IMG/VR virus record: IMGVR_UViG_3300042888_000786 | Span: 1-44,823 of that record | DNA from: a virus | Reading direction: 5' to 3' (one strand) | DNA length: 44,823 nucleotides | In this document: piece by piece, positions 39,745 through 44,823 of the stretch | How the letters are laid out: the number at the start of each line of letters is the position of its first letter | Numbering within the stretch: position 1 is the first letter of the stretch | The notes under the pieces: generated by a model | Seen by the model: only the letters and a program-made list of their open reading frames with translations | The model's database searches: none | What the model was told of the DNA's origin: nothing | Translations under genes and position numbers: made by a program

Positions 39745-41337
39745 TTAAGAAGAGCGAATGTTGGTTCCTGTCTTCATCGCAGTAATGGCTAAAGACCTAA
39801 TATTGGCCTCTCCATTAAAGGACTGAACTTTGATTATACAAGATGAGGCAATTTTGCGAATAGGCAAGTCTCTTACGCTGGCGTAATTGTCGGGGGCACC
39901 AAACTCGTCAATCTGAACCTCAATGTCAGGGTTTAGGGCAATATATGAGGTCTTTGTATAAGTGGCTAGTGGCAGTCTCATATCTACCTCAACCTGCGAA
40001 TAACGCTTATCTTCGCTCGTGCCAAAGTTGTAAGAGCGAGTATGAATCTTGCTATCAATCGGGTAAATGCTCCATCTGATTTCATCTCTGAGGAAGAATC
40101 GGAGAATCACCGGCAGGACATTATTAATTGTAGAGTGGTTGTAATTGTCTCCCTCTTGCAGTTCCTCGGCCAGATACACACCAAAGTCCTTGTCTGTCAA
40201 GAACAGACGCTTCTTGCCACCGAAGTTGGCGGTAAACATATCCTGTATGTCAAACCCTGGAGGGAAGGTGTCAACGGACTCCCATTGCTTATTAATGAAG
40301 TTAAAGACCAACACCACGTTATTGACAGTAGAGTCGTCAAGTGGGACTGCTAGATAGTATCTGTTGTTGTAGTAGGCAGAGCAAGACTTGCTGACGTGGT
40401 TCTGGTTAATTCTGTATATAATATCCTCAATCGGGGCAGAGATAGGCTCACCAAGAACACCTGCTCTCATACCTTCTGGGGTAGTAGCCTGTTGAGGGGC
40501 GAACGCATAAACGCCAGAGTCAGACAGGAACATCATACCGCCACCAGCCTGAGTAATACTCTTTCTGGCAACGCAACCAATGTCTGTGGCAAGCACCTTA
40601 ACGTAAGAGTCTCCCGCCACAGGCAAGTCTCCTGCGTTGTATGCACCGGCACCAACGGATGCGTAGTAAATGCGGTTACGCATGAACACAACCCATTCGT
40701 TTAGAACCCAAGGGGCAATAGCCGTAATAGCGTCATTAGAGCCATCGTTAATCTTAAATACATCCATCAACTCAAACTTATCAAGGTTTAGGTAGTGGGA
40801 CACGGCAAGTTCGTCAGTTCCATTCTGAACGATTGCTCTGTTGTTGATGTAGATGCCCTGTTCGGAATTAGGCATAAACTTAGACTGTGTTCCTACTTGG
40901 GTAATCGCAGCAACACCATCCCAGATAAGAGGCTTCTTGTCAAAGCCTCGAAGAATGACCAGTTTGCCCATTGCTTGGAATGCGTCAATCTTGTCGCCTT
41001 CTTCAATGGTGCCAAAACTGTTGTATAGGACAGGTCCGGCAAGAACCCCTGTGTTCAGAGTAAACGTATATAGTCCAAGCCTACAAATAAGAACAACAAT
41101 GTCAGTTCCGTCTGTCTTTCTAAATACAGTAACGAGTCTAATTCCATAAGTAGAGGTGTTTACGTTGATAAGTTTCCGGACTCCCTTTCTTGCAGAGGCA
41201 ATGCCTCTGTTTAGTCGGAAGTTCTGGCTCAAAGAGAGCGTTCCCTTCCCAAGCACAGTCGGGTTATCTCTAGAATTGAAACCAGTAAAACCCTGGTCCC
41301 CATCCTCAAGTTGCCCAGACTGTGCCTGTTGAGCCAT
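39745..41337 (-). CDS. Tail nozzle / tail hub protein
   Basis: 530 aa. The N-terminus 'DQGFTGFNSRDNPTVLGKG' followed by 'LSQNFRLNRGIASARKGV' is a pattern I associate with podovirus tail-nozzle proteins (P22 gp10 / T7 gp12-like beta-propeller group). Repeated 'YNNRYYLAVPLDD'-like blades support a propeller fold. It is directly followed by the fibre gene, and its stop abuts the small TM gene on the other side by one base. Confidence 0.75.
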   Translation of the reverse strand: MAQQAQSGQLEDGDQGFTGFNSRDNPTVLGKGTLSLSQNFRLNRGIASARKGVRKLINVNTSTYGIRLVTVFRKTDGTDIVVLICRLGLYTFTLNTGVLAGPVLYNSFGTIEEGDKIDAFQAMGKLVILRGFDKKPLIWDGVAAITQVGTQSKFMPNSEQGIYINNRAIVQNGTDELAVSHYLNLDKFELMDVFKINDGSNDAITAIAPWVLNEWVVFMRNRIYYASVGAGAYNAGDLPVAGDSYVKVLATDIGCVARKSITQAGGGMMFLSDSGVYAFAPQQATTPEGMRAGVLGEPISAPIEDIIYRINQNHVSKSCSAYYNNRYYLAVPLDDSTVNNVVLVFNFINKQWESVDTFPPGFDIQDMFTANFGGKKRLFLTDKDFGVYLAEELQEGDNYNHSTINNVLPVILRFFLRDEIRWSIYPIDSKIHTRSYNFGTSEDKRYSQVEVDMRLPLATYTKTSYIALNPDIEVQIDEFGAPDNYASVRDLPIRKIASSCIIKVQSFNGEANIRSLAITAMKTGTNIRSS

Positions 41338-41462
41338 TACTTACCAGAGATTTCGTCAAGAAGGCTCTTGGCCTTCTCAACCTTGGCAGACTTGGCGTTC
41401 TTCAGTCCGGCCCAAAAGCCACCGACGAAGCCAACAATAAGGGAGATGAGTGCGATAATCAT
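41337..41462 (-). CDS. 41-aa single-pass membrane protein
   Basis: Start ATG 41462, just after the stop of the 64-aa gene. Residues 1-20 'MIIALISLIVGFVGGFWAG' are one clear membrane helix, followed by a Lys/Ala helix 'LKNAKSAKVEKAKSLLDEI'. The stop overlaps the nozzle start by one base (TAATG). It could be a small lysis regulator, antiholin-like, or a membrane-active virion part; no family is known. Confidence 0.7.
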   Translation of the reverse strand: MIIALISLIVGFVGGFWAGLKNAKSAKVEKAKSLLDEISGK

Positions 41463-41463
41463 G

Positions 41464-41658
41464 TTATGTGGTGATAGAGATGTTTCTGGAAGCGAGTTCG
41501 GCTTCCACTTCAGCCTTGGTAGGCTTGGCGATAACCTCAAGGATAGTCTCGGCAGAACCGCCCAACTTGAACTCCTTGATGCCGACGAACTTGCCATCCT
41601 TCACGAAGGCAGCCCATCCCTTTTCGATTGTGATTTTGACTTTAGGTTTAGTTTCCAT
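41464..41658 (-). CDS. Hypothetical 64-aa protein
   Basis: A compact mixed domain ('KITIEKGWAAFVKDGKFVGIKEF', then 'TILEVIAKPTKAEVEAELA'). It lies between the adhesin and the small membrane protein. No family recognised; the tightly packed start and stop support coding. Confidence 0.65.
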   Translation of the reverse strand: METKPKVKITIEKGWAAFVKDGKFVGIKEFKLGGSAETILEVIAKPTKAEVEAELASRNISITT

Positions 41659-41663
41659 AGTGT

Positions 41664-43235
41664 TTAAGAAGTAATTTCGACAAAATATCCGTCAAATCCA
41701 TCGGAGTAAACGATATAGTAGGCTTGCATATTCCAACCGCTATCGTAGAACTCGCCAGAGTAAATCTGGTCGTTGTAAGCAAGTTGCCAACTCCAAGAGT
41801 TATAGATGCTTCCACCGCTTCCGTCAGCGTAATAACCATCTCCGTTAGAAGCCCAAGTGAACGAATCGTATGCTACAAGGTTAGTAGACGAGTCATAGAC
41901 ATACCACGTAGAGTATGACGGATAGTCATTGTAACTCGTCCAATAACCATATGGATAGTAGCAGCCGTATATATTGTCTCCTTGGTAGTAGTAAACAGTC
42001 CCGCAAGAACCATCTGCGTATGCGTCTTGGGCGACCCAGTAGCCAGTATAATTACTTCCGCTTGCATCGCTTCCTTCTGCGTATGTGCATTGAGTGCCAT
42101 ACGAAGTGCCTTCAGAGTCGCAACCACCGCCACCATTATATGTGCTTCCAATAGTGCCATCACCATTCCAGTAAAGGGAATACGGACCGCTTCCATTCAT
42201 GTCATAAAAATCACCTTCTGCGACACTCGTATATTGAGGGTAATACTCTCCCGCTGTATAAGTCGAGGAATACGTGAAGTTTCCAGCCCCGTCCCAGATT
42301 CTGTCAACTCTCTCAGATGTTCCGTTATTAAACGAATAACCTTCCCACGAAGAAGTATTAGGAACGTCACTATACGTATAGACAACAACTCCGTAATCAA
42401 AGTAAGAACCAGCAATAATAGCGTCAGTAAAGTAACTTCCAGAACCATTAGACTTGGCTACATAATCAGTGTATTGCCCATTGTCATAGTAGGAATCGTT
42501 GCTACTGTCGTAGGACTGGCTGTTAGTTGTGTTGATTACAACGATTACCTCTCCATTTTGCATCCAACTAACGTAAGTAGTAATCTGGTATACGCCACCA
42601 TAGCCGTCAGCAAAATTGTCGTTTTGGGCTTCACCGGCTCTTTCATAGGTATCAGTCTCTGAAATGTAGATAAGTTGGTCGTCGTAGGTTACGCCAGTAA
42701 ACGTTCCGTATGTCGGATACATAGTATAGTCAGCAAAACTAGTGCCAAGTCCATTTCTGGTTACTCTCCATCTTACAGAATTACCATCATTGTAAGAGTC
42801 AAGTGTTGCTCCGTCGGGAACATAGTCACCGCCCATTACGTTAACCCTATAGTTTATTCCAGTTCCGTCTTCCCTGTCTTGCCATGCCTGCCAAGAAATA
42901 AGAGCATTACCTGTAATATTCTGTAAATCTGATGTAGTGTAATTCCAATCAACGTCAATATTATCTGTTCCAGTGTTGGTCACCCAACCAGCGGGAAGAT
43001 ACTCAAGACCCCAAACTTCGTTGGAAGTCTCTCCACAACTACCATTAGTATAGACATATGTAGTATATGGTATAAAAAATGAGTTGCCAGCAAAGTCTAA
43101 TTCATTTCTGCTTGTATCTACAGTTCTGAGAAGAATGCCAGCATCGGGGCAATTAACAGGCGGAATACCCCCGAACGACAAACTTTCAAAAACAGAATTG
43201 CCGATACCGCTTAACTTTTTAAGCCTATTAAACAT
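41664..43235 (-). CDS. Tyr/Gly/Ser/Asp-rich repeat adhesin (receptor-binding candidate)
   Basis: 523 aa from ATG 43235 ('MFNRLKKLSGIGNSV'), overlapping the previous gene by eight bases. After an N-terminal anchor, the chain is extremely rich in Tyr, Gly, Ser, Asp, Asn and Trp, with imperfect repeats of the type 'YADGS-GG/CG-xxYxx' (for example 'GYYADGSGGSIYNS' and 'AYADGSCGTVYYYQ') and 'DTYERAGEAQND'-like turns. It has scattered cysteines ('GGGGCDSEGTSYGTQC'). Such Tyr-rich beta-repeat proteins usually bind surface glycans. Its place before the nozzle and fibre fits a receptor-binding or head-decoration role. No named family. Confidence 0.7.
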   Translation of the reverse strand: MFNRLKKLSGIGNSVFESLSFGGIPPVNCPDAGILLRTVDTSRNELDFAGNSFFIPYTTYVYTNGSCGETSNEVWGLEYLPAGWVTNTGTDNIDVDWNYTTSDLQNITGNALISWQAWQDREDGTGINYRVNVMGGDYVPDGATLDSYNDGNSVRWRVTRNGLGTSFADYTMYPTYGTFTGVTYDDQLIYISETDTYERAGEAQNDNFADGYGGVYQITTYVSWMQNGEVIVVINTTNSQSYDSSNDSYYDNGQYTDYVAKSNGSGSYFTDAIIAGSYFDYGVVVYTYSDVPNTSSWEGYSFNNGTSERVDRIWDGAGNFTYSSTYTAGEYYPQYTSVAEGDFYDMNGSGPYSLYWNGDGTIGSTYNGGGGCDSEGTSYGTQCTYAEGSDASGSNYTGYWVAQDAYADGSCGTVYYYQGDNIYGCYYPYGYWTSYNDYPSYSTWYVYDSSTNLVAYDSFTWASNGDGYYADGSGGSIYNSWSWQLAYNDQIYSGEFYDSGWNMQAYYIVYSDGFDGYFVEITS

Positions 43236-43530
43236 TAGCGTGGGCCACATGAACAAGGCTACCAGCACCGGCAGACTTGATACGAAGGGGGCCACTGTAA
43301 TTGTCAAAAGAAATCAGTTGGTCGGGCTGGACAGTGATACCAGAGGTAACAGCAACATCTCCATTGAGAATGACAGTAATCACACTGGCAGACTGATTCT
43401 GGACAACAAGGAGGATTCTCTTTTCACCGGGCTTGACAGCAGTAAGGACGCTCGAAACAGCGGTGCCAATGGTTGCGTCTTGGTGGGTAAGTTTAGAGAA
43501 AAACGGAGAGGAAATCTGAATGTTAGACAT
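43228..43530 (-). CDS. Small structural protein, beta-rich
   Basis: 100 aa, mostly beta strands and turns ('KRILLVVQNQSASVITVILNGD', 'VQPDQLISFDNYSGPLRI'), no signal peptide. Between the tail adaptor and the adhesin. It resembles small capsid-decoration or adhesin-base folds in composition; function inferred from position only. Confidence 0.65.
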   Translation of the reverse strand: MSNIQISSPFFSKLTHQDATIGTAVSSVLTAVKPGEKRILLVVQNQSASVITVILNGDVAVTSGITVQPDQLISFDNYSGPLRIKSAGAGSLVHVAHANV

Positions 43531-43532
43531 AA

Positions 43533-44381
43533 TTAGTATATTTTGTTAAATTTCATTCTGGGCTGAATACCTTGCTGGACAATACACTTCTGAATCTCGA
43601 AGTCAAGCAAAGCGTTTGCTTCCTTATCGACGGCCATACCGAACTCAATCTGCATCTCAGACTTAAGCCAATCACTATGAATCCCCTTGATGATGTATTG
43701 ACCAAAGATGGCGGGAATCTTTACCCTTTCCCACCTGTCTCCAGTGGTCGGATTATTGAGATTTCCCAGGTTGGGAACAGTATTCGTCTCAACAATGTTC
43801 TTCCAGAAGTTGCCTTTTTTGGAGCCAGCAGCAGCACCACTGTTGGGTGCAAAATACTTAAGACTTTGATATGCCCAATATGCGACCTGTCCGGGGTAAT
43901 ACGTCTGTTCGGCCCAAAGTTCACCAATGAGTTCTGGGCAGTTAATTCTGTATGTCAAATAGACTTCAGAATAGTTGGCATTGTCAATGATAAGTCGTCT
44001 GGAGGTCGTATAGACATCGCCAGCCACAAGGACATCCTGCTCGTCGCCAGAGAAGCCGATTTCCTTGACCCTGCCAGTCGTTCTGGGGTCTTCTGCGGTC
44101 ACTTGGAACACATCGCCAACATCGACCTTGAAAGTGCCCTGTGAGTTAACTACGACCCCATTAGAGGGTATATTTACGGAGTAGATAGTTCCGTTCTTGG
44201 TAACGGGAAACAGTGTGGTTCGAACTAGGTCCGGCCAAACGTCATACTCCCAAGCGAACTTGAGTCGGAAGTTGGCGAAGTCTCTAATCTGTCTGAAAGA
44301 TTGGGCTGTCAGATTCTCTCTGTCAAGGCCGGTAATCTGCAGTGATTGAGCGAGGATAGTCTCGAAGTCAATGGTTCTCAT
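43533..44381 (-). CDS. Head-tail adaptor / tail tubular-type protein
   Basis: 282 aa. The N-terminus 'DFETILAQSLQITGL' and 'FRQIRDFANFRLKFAWEYDVWPDL' is the helix pattern of podovirus adaptor proteins (gp11/P22 gp4-like group). A beta-rich middle and 'TYYPGQVAYWAYQSLKYF' follow. It comes two genes after capsid in transcription order. Its start overlaps the previous gene's stop in ATGA. Confidence 0.7.
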   Translation of the reverse strand: MRTIDFETILAQSLQITGLDRENLTAQSFRQIRDFANFRLKFAWEYDVWPDLVRTTLFPVTKNGTIYSVNIPSNGVVVNSQGTFKVDVGDVFQVTAEDPRTTGRVKEIGFSGDEQDVLVAGDVYTTSRRLIIDNANYSEVYLTYRINCPELIGELWAEQTYYPGQVAYWAYQSLKYFAPNSGAAAGSKKGNFWKNIVETNTVPNLGNLNNPTTGDRWERVKIPAIFGQYIIKGIHSDWLKSEMQIEFGMAVDKEANALLDFEIQKCIVQQGIQPRMKFNKIY

Positions 44382-44749
44382 TTAATAAGTGTTCCAGAGG
44401 AGTCAAAGATGCCGGAGGCACCATTGACCATTGTTCTTTTCATTCTATTACGGACGGCTACCTCTGGGTTGTCCCTAATGAACTCGTTGACAAATTGTTT
44501 GTCTTCCCAGCATTCATAGCCGAGTCGATGTCCCCAGTAGTGAAAAGCACTCACCGGGATTCTTGCCTTTAGTTGGCCTACGCCCTCAATGGCTTTTGCA
44601 GCGTTTGAGTGACCATAGATTGCAGTCTGTTTAGCGTCAGACTTCGCCTTGATTTCTTGTTGATTCCAACCGAAACGAAGTTCCCTCTCAACCTCTTTGC
44701 GGAGATTGGAGGGAATCACGTCAGCCAGACTTTGAATAAAGTCCGACAC
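44378..44749 (-). CDS. Capsid-adjacent hypothetical protein (123 aa), complete copy
   Basis: 'IPVSAFHYWGHRLGYECWEDKQF' with 'RDNPEVAVRNR' is a motif I have seen in small proteins next to SU10-type capsids. It may be a head-completion or decoration protein. Its first 66 codons recur at 1-198 with mainly synonymous changes. It ends in an ATGA overlap with the adaptor gene. Confidence 0.75.
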   Translation of the reverse strand: MSDFIQSLADVIPSNLRKEVERELRFGWNQQEIKAKSDAKQTAIYGHSNAAKAIEGVGQLKARIPVSAFHYWGHRLGYECWEDKQFVNEFIRDNPEVAVRNRMKRTMVNGASGIFDSSGTLIK

Positions 44750-44823
44750 CTCGCTTACGAGAGGTCCAACTTACCGAAGGCAAGCGGGTTGTGGACAACG
44801 AGGCCAGCGACGGCTTCGATGAG
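44552..44823. repeat. Right copy of the contig terminal overlap
   Basis: Partner of bases 1-272, offset 44,551. It covers the start of the 123-aa minus-strand gene and the last codons of the capsid gene. Removing one copy gives a circular unit of 44,551 bp. Confidence 0.9.

Overview
The window is a near-complete genome of a lytic, podovirus-like tailed phage. Bases 1-272 and 44552-44823 are the same locus, so the circular map unit is 44,551 bp. The contig has a large terminase, portal, scaffold-like protein, SU10-type major capsid protein, tail adaptor, tail nozzle, fibres, Q/A-rich ejection-type proteins and a lysis cassette. It has no tail sheath, tape measure, integrase, repressor, DNA polymerase or RNA polymerase that I can recognise. 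Nearly every gene starts after an A/C-rich leader with no Shine-Dalgarno sequence, which points to a host with SD-independent initiation. Bacteroidota are the best-known case, but the host is not proven by this sequence.

Layout. (1) The late operon is on the minus strand. It runs leftward from about 8.8 kb through position 1, re-enters at the right end and finishes at 24.26 kb. In transcription order it carries small unknown genes, terminase, portal, scaffold, capsid, tail parts, a Tyr/Gly-rich adhesin, a PP-loop (CysH/DndC-like) enzyme, ejection proteins including one of about 2,679 residues, holin, lysozyme and a lipoprotein. (2) The replication/recombination operon is on the plus strand, 17.65-24.18 kb: RusA resolvase, RecE-like nuclease, an O-like initiator, a DnaC-like loader, an ERF annealing protein, tRNA-Arg, a C5-methyltransferase-like protein, a metallophosphoesterase and HTH proteins. 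(3) An accessory block on the minus strand, 17.63-10.47 kb, carries small unknown genes, an Api92-like protein, three tRNAs, and a class II glutamine amidotransferase next to an amidoligase. (4) A control region at 8.88-10.46 kb holds one small plus-strand gene, repeats, hairpins and terminators.

The most striking feature is a duplicated origin-like element. Inside the initiator gene (19.22-19.35 kb), four 21-22 bp iterons, each a C-run plus a 14-bp near-palindrome, are followed by an AT-rich tract, as in the lambda O gene. A homologous copy with three iterons and the same AT-rich tract lies in inverted orientation at 8.89-9.00 kb, just upstream of the late operon. A separate AT-rich array of 17-bp tandem repeats lies at 10.04-10.14 kb.

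The genes suggest a phage that recruits the host replisome through its own initiator and helicase loader. It would recombine its DNA with ERF, RecE-like nuclease and RusA, and possibly modify DNA or a peptide/protein target through the methyltransferase, PP-loop enzyme and amidoligase pair. It would lyse the cell with holin, lysozyme and a membrane lipoprotein. All functions are inferred from sequence patterns read by eye; no database search was run.
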